Assembly (NCBI GenBank): GCA_964541755.1
Contig: CAZIRF010000007.1
Location: 1 to 64,000 of the forward strand
Direction: 5' to 3'
Origin: CAZIRF01 sp964541755
Lineage (GTDB): Bacteria; Spirochaetota; Spirochaetia; Treponematales; Breznakiellaceae
DNA: 64,000 nucleotides
Part shown: in pieces, positions 40,957-48,337 of the stretch
Layout of the letters: the number at the start of each line of letters is the position of its first letter
How positions within the stretch are numbered: the stretch's first letter is position 1
Notes under the pieces: model-generated
What the model was told of the DNA's origin: nothing
Seen by the model: the letters and a program-made list of their open reading frames with translations, nothing else
Databases searched by the model: none
Made by a program: the position numbers and the translations under genes

Positions 40957-42936
40957 TTACTGTGACGCCCGCCGGGCTCGCTTGCATTTCTTCTCTTCGT
41001 AAAGAAGTGAATCCGCCAGTGACAGAAGCCCCTCGAGCTCTTGATTCTGTGTTCCGCTGAACTCGACAGCCCCCATGCTCAGCGAAAGGGTATAGGGCTC
41101 CCCCGACGTGCGATTGAACTCATCGAGTATGCTGTCCAGCCGCGCGCGCAGGGTATCCACAAAGCTTTTGTTAATATCCAACGCGACAACCGCAAACTCG
41201 TCGCCGCCCAGGCGGGCGACAATATCCATGCTGCGGAAGGTCCTGCGCAGAGCCTGGGCCATCGCGACGATGGCGCGGTCGCCCGCCTCATGCCCCCAGG
41301 TGTCGTTGATAAGCTTGAGCCCGTCCATGTCGGAGAACACCACGAGTCCGCGTTTTTCCATGCGTACGGCGAGATCCATGGACTCCTGTCCCAGTGTGAC
41401 AAAGCCGCGGCGGTTGAAGAGGCCGGTAAGTTCATCAGTACGTGAAATGGTGCTCAAAGTTGTGTTGTACCGTTCCAAATCCTTGAGGGCGAGATTCAAG
41501 CGGGTTTCCGCCTCCTGTTTGGCCTCGAAGAGGAGTGCCGAGCGGATGGTGCTCGACAACTGGACGCAGATTGTTTCATAAATTGATGGATCACAGTCGC
41601 CTGTTTCCCACACGAGGTAACCCAACTGGACATCCCTGTGGTAGAGGCTTGCGGCGATCAGGGTTCTGGCGCGGGATATGAAAATGTCTGCCGGCAAGAG
41701 GCGGGAGCGGGGGTTGAAGCGTATGGTTCTGCCCGGGCCCGCCTTGGATCCATCCTTGTCAAAGTGGAGAACGAGTTCGGCTTTGGAGGGGATTTTGAAC
41801 ATATGGCCCTTTTTGAACTCAATGGGGTTGTCGAAGAGGACCAATGCGCATGACTCGATCCCGAAGAGCTGCAGGCCCCAATGCATGCGGTCCAGAAGAT
41901 CCCCCAAAGATACCAACGAGGTCATGTTTGCCAGATACTCTCTCAAGTGGACCAAATCATCCTGAACCCGAATCCAGGCTGCGCTGGAGGTCAAGACCGC
42001 ACCGGCATCGAAGTCGATACTCTCCAAGTCCTCCCCATAGGCCATCTTGCGGTTCTTTATTTCTTCATGCCCAATACAGCCACAGCTCTGGCGGTAGAGC
42101 GCCCGTGTGTGAAAAGTTGTAATGATATTGAGATTCTCCCCCCTGATAAGAGCATGTGCCATGGAGCTTGCCACATTGCCCAGTATCTCCAAATCCTGGG
42201 TAACCGTCGTCAATGTCGGAATTTCAAAGCGTGAACGGATGATATCGTCAAAGCCCGTGACGATGACATCATGCGGAACCTGATACCCCGCCTCTTTCAT
42301 TATGGCCAGTGCGGCACTGGCCATGGTATCGTTCATGCAGACGAGCGCCTCAAAATCGAGGGGGTTTTTTTCTATCCAGGGAGCCAAAGACAGGTAACAG
42401 GATTCTGCAGAGAAATCTCCCTTGAATATGCGCTGTTCGTCTTCGCGAAGATTCCGCTGTGCAAAAAAATCCTTGGCGACGGCCATACGCTCTCGGGCTT
42501 CACTGTTTTCTTCGGGGCCGCTGAGTATGGCAAATTTGCGGCAATCATGAACCTCATACAAGTGTTCGAGAAGTTTGCGCAATCCTGTCTGATTGTCCAC
42601 GACGATACTCGGGACCTCGTCGATGGGAATAGCAATACTCACTACCGGAAGAGGCTCAAGTTTTCGAACCCAGGCGGCAAAGGCCTCTTCCCCGATAAAA
42701 TTGCACTGGGTTCCGGACGCGATGACCAGCGCGTCAATTGTTCCCGGATGGATATGTCCGTAAATGCCGGTACATTGATATTCCCATCCATAGGGCCACC
42801 CGAAGGTTCTGCCGGAGAAGATGATGAGTTCCAGATTGTGTTTGGTGCAATAGGCCGAAACACCCTCGATGATACCTCTGGAGTAGTCCGAATCGGTCGA
42901 GTGAATCATGAGTCCAAGGCGATACATTCTGTCCAT
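40957..42936 (-). CDS. LacI-type sugar-binding sensor fused to a GGDEF diguanylate cyclase
   Basis: 659 aa soluble protein without signal peptide or DNA-binding domain. Residues about 5-300 are a LacI/periplasmic-binding-protein type 3 fold (GLMIHSTDSDYSRGIIEGV; ALVCMNDTMASAALAIMKE; VIVTGFDD), i.e. a small-molecule sensor in the cytoplasm. A middle region (about 310-480) looks GAF-like. The C terminus (about 490-650) is GGDEF: ELTGLFNRRGF, FSDMDGLKLINDTWGHEAGD, active loop RLGGDEFAVV, and I-site RSMD. It should link a sugar or nucleoside signal to cyclic di-GMP. Start could also be the Met four codons later. Upstream gap holds the CTGATAGT-flanked hairpin element. Confidence 0.92.
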   Translation of the reverse strand: MDRMYRLGLMIHSTDSDYSRGIIEGVSAYCTKHNLELIIFSGRTFGWPYGWEYQCTGIYGHIHPGTIDALVIASGTQCNFIGEEAFAAWVRKLEPLPVVSIAIPIDEVPSIVVDNQTGLRKLLEHLYEVHDCRKFAILSGPEENSEARERMAVAKDFFAQRNLREDEQRIFKGDFSAESCYLSLAPWIEKNPLDFEALVCMNDTMASAALAIMKEAGYQVPHDVIVTGFDDIIRSRFEIPTLTTVTQDLEILGNVASSMAHALIRGENLNIITTFHTRALYRQSCGCIGHEEIKNRKMAYGEDLESIDFDAGAVLTSSAAWIRVQDDLVHLREYLANMTSLVSLGDLLDRMHWGLQLFGIESCALVLFDNPIEFKKGHMFKIPSKAELVLHFDKDGSKAGPGRTIRFNPRSRLLPADIFISRARTLIAASLYHRDVQLGYLVWETGDCDPSIYETICVQLSSTIRSALLFEAKQEAETRLNLALKDLERYNTTLSTISRTDELTGLFNRRGFVTLGQESMDLAVRMEKRGLVVFSDMDGLKLINDTWGHEAGDRAIVAMAQALRRTFRSMDIVARLGGDEFAVVALDINKSFVDTLRARLDSILDEFNRTSGEPYTLSLSMGAVEFSGTQNQELEGLLSLADSLLYEEKKCKRARRASQ

Positions 42937-42984
42937 ATACTTACATTATTACCCGGAAATGGAGATAATGGAAGAAAATTTATA

Positions 42985-43148
42985 CTGATAGTTTGCTCCG
43001 GGCGCAGGTCCCGCGGCCCCGGCTGTGCAGCTGGGGCCGCGGGACTGTCCGGGCGCAGAAGGGCCCCGGCCGTACGGCCGGGGCCCTTGATGCTGTCGTA
43101 GCCGCCCCTTCAGGCGCCCCGGGGCGCCTGCTCGTGGCAGACTATCAG
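42985..43148. repeat. Palindrome-rich element bounded by inverted CTGATAGTYTGC
   Basis: Left edge CTGATAGTTTGC (42985-42996), right edge the reverse complement of CTGATAGTCTGC (43137-43148). Inside: direct repeat TCCGGGCGCAG twice, each followed by a large stem (13-bp GTCCCGCGGCCCC with its complement; then a 30-bp palindrome from AAGGGCCCCGG to its complement), and an 18-bp palindrome AGGCGCCCCGGGGCGCCT. It fills the gap between the GGDEF sensor gene and the end of hcp. No T-runs, so not ordinary terminators. Resembles a small non-coding repeat unit. Confidence 0.6.
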
Positions 43149-43158
43149 CAGTGATGTA

Positions 43159-44796
43159 TTACAGACCCAGGATTTCACGGTCCTGCGCCACATCCGTAAT
43201 ACCGGCGATGCCGAAGTTCTTCACGAGGACGTCGACGACGGCCGGCGAGAGGAAGGCGGGAATCGTGGGGCCCAGGTGGATGTTCTTGAAGCCCAGGGCG
43301 AGGAGGGCCAAGAGTACGAGGACGGCCTTCTGCTCGTACCAGGCGATATTGAAGGCCACCGGGAGCTCGTTGACGTCCGCGAGCTTGAAGGCGTCCTTCA
43401 AGAGGAGGGCCGTGCGGGCCAAAGAATAGGAATCGTTGCACTGCCCGGCGTCCAGGACGCGCGGGATGCCCCCGATGTCGTCGGTAATGAGCTTGTTGTA
43501 GCGGTACTTTGCGCAGCCGGCGGTAAGGATGACCACGTCCTTGGGCAGGGCCTTGGCGAAGTCGCTGTAGTAGTCGCGGCTCTTGTGGCGGCCGTCGCAG
43601 CCGGCCATAACCACGAATTTGCGGATGGCGCCGGTTTTGATGGCGTCCACGACGGCGGGGGCGAGGGCTTCTACCTGGTCGTGGGCAAAGCCGCCGGTGA
43701 TGGTCCCCTCTTCGATGGCGGTGGGGGCGGGGCAGGTCTTGGCCTTCGCGATAATGGCAGAGAAGTCCTTCCAGCCCTTTTCATCGGCCTCGATGTGGGG
43801 AGTGCCGGGGTAGCCGACGACGCCGGTCGTCCAGATGCGGTCGCGGTAGGCGTCGGCCACCGGGGTGATGCAGTTGGTCGTCATCAGGATGGGGCCGTTG
43901 AAGGAGCTAAACTCCTCGCGCTGCTTCCACCAGGCGTTGCCGTAGTTGCCGTAGAAGTTGTCGTACTTCTTGAAGAAGGGGTAGTAGTGGGCGGGGAGCA
44001 TCTCGCCGTGGGTGTAGATCTCGACGCCGGATCCCTTGGTCTGCTCGAGGAGCATCTCGAGGTCCTTCAAGTCGTGGCCGGAGACAAGGATGCCGGGTTT
44101 GGTCCCCACGCCAATCTTGACCTTGGTAATTTCGGGCTTGCCGTAGGTCCCGGTGTTGGCGCTGTCGAGGCTGGCCATGACGGCCACGCCCACCGATCCG
44201 CACTCGAGGACGAGGCCGGTAAGGGCGCCGGCGTCGAGGCTGTCGTCGAGGGTGGCGGCGAGGGCCTTGTGCATGAAGGCAAAGACCGCATCGTCGCGGT
44301 AGCCCAGGACGGCGGCGTGGTGGGCATAGGCGGCCATGCCCTTGAGCCCGTAAATGAGGAGCTCGCGCAGGGAGCGTACGTCGACATTGGAGGTGGCGAG
44401 GACGCCCACCTTGGCGGCTTTGGCGGCAAAGTCGCCCTTGCCGGCCTTCCAGACGGCTGCGTCGCTCGCGGCGAGGGCGGGTTTGCCACCGGCGGCCTTT
44501 ACCGCCGCTTCCTGCGTGTCGCGGGCGGCGAGGACGGTTTCGGTGAGGTTTTCAAAGTATTCGGGGGTAAAGTTGGCGTTCGTGATGGTGGCGAAGAGGC
44601 CTTCCATGACGAGGTCATCGGCGTCTTTGGTGGCGAGCCCCTTGGCCCGGGCTTCGAGGGCCCAAATTGACAGCCCCTTGAGAGAATAGATAAGCAGATC
44701 CTGAAGCTCTGCGGTCTTTGCGTCCTTGCCGCAGGCGCCCTTGGCCGCCTGGCAGCCTGCATTTCCGATGGTCTCCTGGCACTGGTAACAGAACAT
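43159..44796 (-). CDS. hcp: Hybrid cluster protein (hydroxylamine/NO reductase)
   Basis: 545 aa cytoplasmic iron-sulfur enzyme that reduces hydroxylamine or NO and helps against nitrosative stress. N-terminal cluster cysteines C3-x2-C6-x8-C15-x6-C22 (MFCYQCQETIG...GC...GAC) as in Hcp; hybrid-cluster ligands lie in VMAGCDGRHKSRDYYSDFA, LTAGCAKYRYNK and VLDAGQCNDSYS. ATG 44796 has an excellent AAGGAGGA; a GCGCCC/GGGCGC hairpin (44811-44826) lies immediately upstream of it and might affect translation. It follows the ferredoxin-like gene by 126 nt with no promoter I can see and is probably co-transcribed with it under control of the Rrf2 regulator. Confidence 0.96.
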   Translation of the reverse strand: MFCYQCQETIGNAGCQAAKGACGKDAKTAELQDLLIYSLKGLSIWALEARAKGLATKDADDLVMEGLFATITNANFTPEYFENLTETVLAARDTQEAAVKAAGGKPALAASDAAVWKAGKGDFAAKAAKVGVLATSNVDVRSLRELLIYGLKGMAAYAHHAAVLGYRDDAVFAFMHKALAATLDDSLDAGALTGLVLECGSVGVAVMASLDSANTGTYGKPEITKVKIGVGTKPGILVSGHDLKDLEMLLEQTKGSGVEIYTHGEMLPAHYYPFFKKYDNFYGNYGNAWWKQREEFSSFNGPILMTTNCITPVADAYRDRIWTTGVVGYPGTPHIEADEKGWKDFSAIIAKAKTCPAPTAIEEGTITGGFAHDQVEALAPAVVDAIKTGAIRKFVVMAGCDGRHKSRDYYSDFAKALPKDVVILTAGCAKYRYNKLITDDIGGIPRVLDAGQCNDSYSLARTALLLKDAFKLADVNELPVAFNIAWYEQKAVLVLLALLALGFKNIHLGPTIPAFLSPAVVDVLVKNFGIAGITDVAQDREILGL

Positions 44797-44922
44797 GAAT
44801 GGTCCTCCTTGCGCCCTTTTGGGCGCGGCTGTGGTTTTTGTGGCGCAGCCCCGGGGGGTGCGTCCGATGACATACACTCTTTCAGTACGGGTTGTGGGGC
44901 CCGATGAATCCGTTTTTGGTCC

Positions 44923-46008
44923 TTACACCCAGGTAAGGCTGCCCCCGTCCATGCCCACGACGACGGTCGAAATGGGGATGTCGACCCCGGTATCGGCCAT
45001 GGCCTGGGCGAGGAGGCGGCGAAGGCCCCCGCAGCAGGGGACTTCCATCACGGCCAGGGTGATGGAGCGCAGGCCCGCTTCGCTCACGAGGGCGCGCAGT
45101 TTATCCACGTATACCTCCTGTTGAGTATCGAGCTTCGGGCAGGCGATTACCAGTTTTCTCCCGCGAAGGAGGGCCTGGTGGAAGGCCCCGCAGGCGAAGG
45201 CGGTGCAGTCGGCCGCGATGAGGAGGTCCGCATCCTGGAAGTAAGGCGCACGCGGGTTCACGAGGTGGAGCTGGACCGGCCACTGTGTCAGCTCGGAACG
45301 GGACCCTGTAGCAGCGCCGCCGTTGCCGGCGCCCAATCCCGCAGCTGCAGCTGTATTTCCCGCAGGCCGGAGGGCTCCCGCGCCAAGGTTCGCCGGGCTT
45401 CCCGCGGCCACCCTGTTCGCGCTGCTTTTTGCGGCCCCCAACATTCGGGACATGGTCCCCGGGCACATCCCGGTCGAGCAGCTGCCGGCCTCTTCTGTTG
45501 TCGCGGCGCCGTTGCCGGCGGCGCTGTTACCAGCGGCGCTGTTACCAGCGGCGCCAAGAGCTGCAGCCCCGTGTGCCGCAAGAGATGGCGCCGCAGCCCC
45601 ATGGCCTCCTGTCGCCCCTGCCTTGGCAGGGCTCTTGCGGTGCGGCAAGTGTTCGTCGGCGATTTCTATCCCCTTCGCTTCGAGGGCCGCGAGGGCCTCC
45701 CGGTACCAGCTGTCCTGCCCGTGGCCCCAGAGGTGCTGGAGGTGGGCCATGACGGTATTCATCCCCTTGGGGACGATATTCCCGATAACCTTCGCCTCGT
45801 CGTAGGGCTCCGCTTCGCGGGTAATGGTCGTTATTGCTCCGCGCGGGCAGTCGCCGATGCAGGCCCCCAGGCCGTCGCAGAGGTTGTCGCCCACCATGCG
45901 CGCCTTGCCGTCCACGATCTGCAGGGCGCCTTCGGGGCAGCCCTTGGCGCAGAGGCCGCAGCCGTCGCATTTCTCTTCGTCAATCTCGATTATCGTTCGC
46001 AAACCCAT
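44923..46008 (-). CDS. Ferredoxin-like iron-sulfur protein linked to hcp
   Basis: 361 aa. Residues 1-65 hold two 4Fe-4S motifs (CDGCGLCAKGCPEGA and CDGLGACIGDCPRGA). Residues about 130-240 are an Ala/Gly-rich linker with GNSAAGNSAAGNGAA repeats and two cysteines. The C-terminal domain (about 245-361) reads YFQDADLLIAADCTAFACG, LVIACPKLDTQQ and EVPCCGGLRRLLAQA, with several cysteines. This family is regularly found next to hcp and is a likely electron donor or maturation partner. RBS AAGGAG. Operator-like GGTA-N6-TACC overlaps its -10 box. Confidence 0.88.
   Translation of the reverse strand: MGLRTIIEIDEEKCDGCGLCAKGCPEGALQIVDGKARMVGDNLCDGLGACIGDCPRGAITTITREAEPYDEAKVIGNIVPKGMNTVMAHLQHLWGHGQDSWYREALAALEAKGIEIADEHLPHRKSPAKAGATGGHGAAAPSLAAHGAAALGAAGNSAAGNSAAGNGAATTEEAGSCSTGMCPGTMSRMLGAAKSSANRVAAGSPANLGAGALRPAGNTAAAAGLGAGNGGAATGSRSELTQWPVQLHLVNPRAPYFQDADLLIAADCTAFACGAFHQALLRGRKLVIACPKLDTQQEVYVDKLRALVSEAGLRSITLAVMEVPCCGGLRRLLAQAMADTGVDIPISTVVVGMDGGSLTWV
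45521..45550 (-). repeat. Two exact 15-bp tandem repeats in the linker of the iron-sulfur protein
   Basis: GCGCTGTTACCAGCG occurs twice in a row, with a degenerate copy beside it. It codes the GNSAA units and keeps the frame if copy number changes. Confidence 0.93.
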
Positions 46009-46030
46009 GTCGTCTCCTTATATGTATATC

Positions 46031-46044
46031 GGTACTATATTACC
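46031..46044 (-). promoter_or_regulatory. Candidate Rrf2-regulator operator over the promoter of the iron-sulfur/hcp operon
   Basis: GGTACTATATTACC (GGTA-N6-TACC) contains the -10 box TATAGT (46034-46039, minus strand), 25 nt before the ATG. The sequence TATTC-T-GGTA preceding it is shared with the site before the rrf2 gene. Confidence 0.6.
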
Positions 46045-46098
46045 AGAATAGGGATTCAAGGCTGATAGTTCAGTCCGGATCCCGTCAAACTGTATCGC

Positions 46099-46563
46099 TC
46101 AAAGCCTGGTATGGGGGCTCTGTGTGTTCCGGTTCCATACGCCGCCCGGCGTATCCCCTTCGATGCTCGCAATGCTGCGGCGGGCCAGGTGTTCGATGAG
46201 CTGGTGGGCGTGGACGGCCAGCTCCTTGCCAAAGATGCAGTTGTCGGGTGTGCAGGTTTCCGTGCGGAATGGGCAGAAGTTCCCTTCGAGGGGGCCGTCC
46301 ACCGCTTCGATGGCCTGCAAAAAGCTTATTTCATCGGCGGGAAGTGCCAGCTCAAAGCCCCCCGCCGGCCCCTTGACCGATTTGACCAGGCGCGAGCGCA
46401 CCAGGCGTTGCATGACCTTCGCAACGTGGTGACTCGAGGCGGCGAGTTCGTCGGCCAACTCGTGGGTCTGGACCAGGCGCTCGCCGTTTCGGGCCAGGTT
46501 CGCGAGGGCATGTACCGCGATGAGGGCCGCATCGGAAAAGTGAATCACGCTGTTATTAAGCAT
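46099..46563 (-). CDS. Rrf2-family regulator, likely iron-sulfur NO/redox sensor for hcp
   Basis: 154 aa. Winged helix residues about 8-75 (SDAALIAVHALANLARNG; HELADELAASSHHVAKVMQ), then a dimer helix and three cysteines in FCPFRTETCTPDNCIFG, spacing C-x6-C-x4-C. NsrR and IscR carry a cluster at C-x5-C-x5-C, so this is a related but different spacing. Family members include NsrR, which represses hcp in response to NO. Divergence in position: it reads in the same direction as the hcp operon just upstream of it. A GGTA-N6-TACC site lies on both its own and the operon promoter, so self-repression is likely. Confidence 0.9.
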   Translation of the reverse strand: MLNNSVIHFSDAALIAVHALANLARNGERLVQTHELADELAASSHHVAKVMQRLVRSRLVKSVKGPAGGFELALPADEISFLQAIEAVDGPLEGNFCPFRTETCTPDNCIFGKELAVHAHQLIEHLARRSIASIEGDTPGGVWNRNTQSPHTRL

Positions 46564-46566
46564 TGT

Positions 46567-46600
46567 GGTATTACTATACCGGAATAATCTCTGCTGTCAA
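46567..46600 (-). promoter_or_regulatory. Promoter of the rrf2 gene with overlapping GGTA-N6-TACC operator
   Basis: Minus strand TTGACA (46595-46600), 16-nt spacer, TATAGT (46573-46578), 9 nt to ATG 46563. The palindrome GGTATTACTATACC (46567-46580) covers the -10 box. Confidence 0.65.
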
Positions 46601-46645
46601 GGGCTTTTTCGAAATGGGTGGAGCCGTCGTGGCTTTTGTTTATGT

Positions 46646-46672
46646 AAAAAGCCCCCACCGGGTGGTGGGGGC
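46646..46672 (-). terminator. Terminator of the lipL32-like gene
   Basis: GCCCCCACC (46651-46659) pairs with GGTGGGGGC (46664-46672); on the minus strand TTTTTACA follows. It lies 37 nt after the stop codon. Confidence 0.9.
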
Positions 46673-46708
46673 GCGGCCTTGGTGGTTCGAAGATGTCAAA
46701 ACAGGGTG

Positions 46709-47428
46709 TTAATTGGATGCCTCGGTCGCCTTGGCCATGACCTCTTCGAGTGAAGCCCCGACGACGACGCCAGGGATATTGATGGGGGCGCCGACCTGGG
46801 CAAGGAAGGATCCCTTGACTTCGCCTGTCTTGTAGGTGGTAAAGGCAATGCGGTAGAGACCACGGATCAGGGACTTCGCGGGGTCGCTGGTGTCGCTTAC
46901 GATACGAAGAAGCGAGTTGTACTTTCTGCCAGCAGGGTTTTTGGGCATTTCGCTGGAGTCATCGTTGCTGTCGAAGAGGAGCCAGCTACCCGCCTTTCCC
47001 TTGGCGACGATGTCTTCTGCCTTGAGGACGGCCGCAGAGCGTTCCCAGGAGATCCATGTATCAAAGAAGCTTGACTTGTCTGCCTTGCCCTCTTCCCAGT
47101 CTTTTCCCACAAAGTCTCCTTCGGCCGGTGTCATACCTTCCGGGGCGGGGGATACCATGCGCAATCCAAGCTCCGGGGCGACGGCGGGAATCCAAACGTA
47201 AAGATAGAACATCTTCTTTCCATTGACCTCCGCATCGGCTTTGGCTCCCGGTTTGACGTATCCATAGTAGCTCATGACCGAGGTGTAGGGGATGCGAACC
47301 GTTCCAACCACGGGTACCGATTTTTTGCCCATTTCGGCACCAAATTTCGAGAGTCCCTTGGTGGACGCACAACTCATTGCAGAGAGAACCCCTGCAACCA
47401 TCAGAAAAGCGATCAAAATCTTCTTCAT
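46709..47428 (-). CDS. LipL32-family surface lipoprotein
   Basis: 239 aa lipoprotein, resembling LipL32, the most abundant outer-membrane lipoprotein of pathogenic Leptospira. Signal peptide with lipobox LSAMSC (Cys about 20). Shared blocks as I remember the family: YYGYVKPGAKAD, FYLYVWIPAVAPELGLRMVSP, FDTWISWERSAAV, KYNSLLRI, LIRGLYRIAFTTYKTGEVKG and the C-terminal GSFLAQVG...IPGV. The Asp-rich calcium loop of LipL32 is only partly kept (DSNDDSSE). ATG 47428 has GGAGG. Downstream of a LuxR regulator by 167 nt and closed by a terminator. Surface-exposed matrix-binding role is known for some Leptospira forms; here only homology is seen. Confidence 0.88.
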   Translation of the reverse strand: MKKILIAFLMVAGVLSAMSCASTKGLSKFGAEMGKKSVPVVGTVRIPYTSVMSYYGYVKPGAKADAEVNGKKMFYLYVWIPAVAPELGLRMVSPAPEGMTPAEGDFVGKDWEEGKADKSSFFDTWISWERSAAVLKAEDIVAKGKAGSWLLFDSNDDSSEMPKNPAGRKYNSLLRIVSDTSDPAKSLIRGLYRIAFTTYKTGEVKGSFLAQVGAPINIPGVVVGASLEEVMAKATEASN

Positions 47429-47510
47429 CAAAAACCTCCGGAACGTAAAAGATGACGGCAGTATGCTCGTCGTCCGGATTGTGGTCTGTCGGCTGTTTGG
47501 TGGAATTGTG

Positions 47511-47526
47511 TCCACCAGATGGTGGA
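47511..47526 (-). promoter_or_regulatory. Inverted repeat upstream of the lipL32-like gene
   Basis: TCCACCA-GA-TGGTGGA, 7-bp arms, 83 bp before ATG 47428. Related GTGGA/TCCACC words lie on both sides. Possible operator, perhaps for the adjacent LuxR protein. Confidence 0.4.
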
Positions 47527-47595
47527 TAACGCGGTGGATTGAGCGAGGAGGAGGGCTTTTGCAGCCTTTTCAAGGCGTGTCGTTGTTGTTTTGAT

Positions 47596-48306
47596 TCAAG
47601 TTCGTAGTGATGATTCGGCGCGAAGTGCATTGGCGAGGGCGACCTTGTTATCCACACTCAACTTCTCGTAAATGCGCAGGGCGTGCGATTTTACCGTTGA
47701 CGGGGCTATGAAGAGGCTTTCCCCAATCTCCCGGTAGGTCTTTCCCTGCGCGAGAAGCTCTGCCACTTCCCGTTCCCGGTCGGAAAGCAGGTCGCTGGTA
47801 CTGTCGCCCGAAAAAGTGTGAGTGCGTTCCATCGCGGTGGATGGGCATACCAAGGGGGGGGGACAATCTATGGAAAAATTCAGGGCAGTAATCTTTCGTT
47901 CACAGGCAAATGCCGTGATGGCCACAGACAGGGCGCCGGATGGAACAAGCCAGAGGGATAAGAGTGCATTAATTTGATGCAAAAGCATGTCGGCAACGAG
48001 AAAGGTGCAAAAAAAGACAACGGCACCACACAGAGGGATGCTGTGGTGGTCTGCTTTTACGGGTTTCATGCCTGCGATGGCGACTGTAGCAAGGAGTAGT
48101 CCTGTGGTAGCCATATAGAGAACCCTGTTTGCCGAACGGGAGGAATGTAAGGTGGCAGTATGGAAGATAAGGGCAAGTGAGCAAAGGAAGAGAAGCGTAA
48201 AGAGCCAAATACCGAAGGCTGTTCGCAGTTCGGGCAAGCGGTAGATGACAAAGACCGCACAGAGTATGAGGAGGGTAAAGCTCGATAGAATAAGGGTCAG
48301 TGCCAT
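47596..48306 (-). CDS. Membrane-bound LuxR-type transcription regulator
   Basis: 236 aa. About five membrane helices in residues 1-140 (MALTLILSSFTLLILCAVFV; AFGIWLFTLLFLCSLALIF) act as unknown sensor, followed by a LuxR/FixJ helix-turn-helix (about 170-232: LLSDREREVAELLAQGKTYR; SLFIAPSTVKSHALRIYEKL). A DNA-binding protein held in the membrane is unusual and would have to act from there. ATG 48306 chosen because it begins at the first membrane helix; a longer frame overlaps the upstream gene. It lies between the exported protein gene and the lipL32-like gene, all same strand. Confidence 0.87.
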   Translation of the reverse strand: MALTLILSSFTLLILCAVFVIYRLPELRTAFGIWLFTLLFLCSLALIFHTATLHSSRSANRVLYMATTGLLLATVAIAGMKPVKADHHSIPLCGAVVFFCTFLVADMLLHQINALLSLWLVPSGALSVAITAFACERKITALNFSIDCPPPLVCPSTAMERTHTFSGDSTSDLLSDREREVAELLAQGKTYREIGESLFIAPSTVKSHALRIYEKLSVDNKVALANALRAESSLRT

Positions 48307-48337
48307 GGTGGCACGGTAGTTGTCCCGACTCGCTCTG

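Noticed and set aside
42985..43148. Insertion sequence
   Set aside because: Inverted edges exist but there is no transposase frame and no visible target duplication; kept only as a small repeat element.
43090..43158. Rho-independent terminator of hcp in the palindromic gap
   Set aside because: Stems are very strong but none is followed by a T-run on either strand.
43276..44670. 464-codon plus-strand frame antisense to hcp
   Set aside because: Gly/Val/Asp-rich shadow of the hcp codons; Hcp itself is unmistakable.
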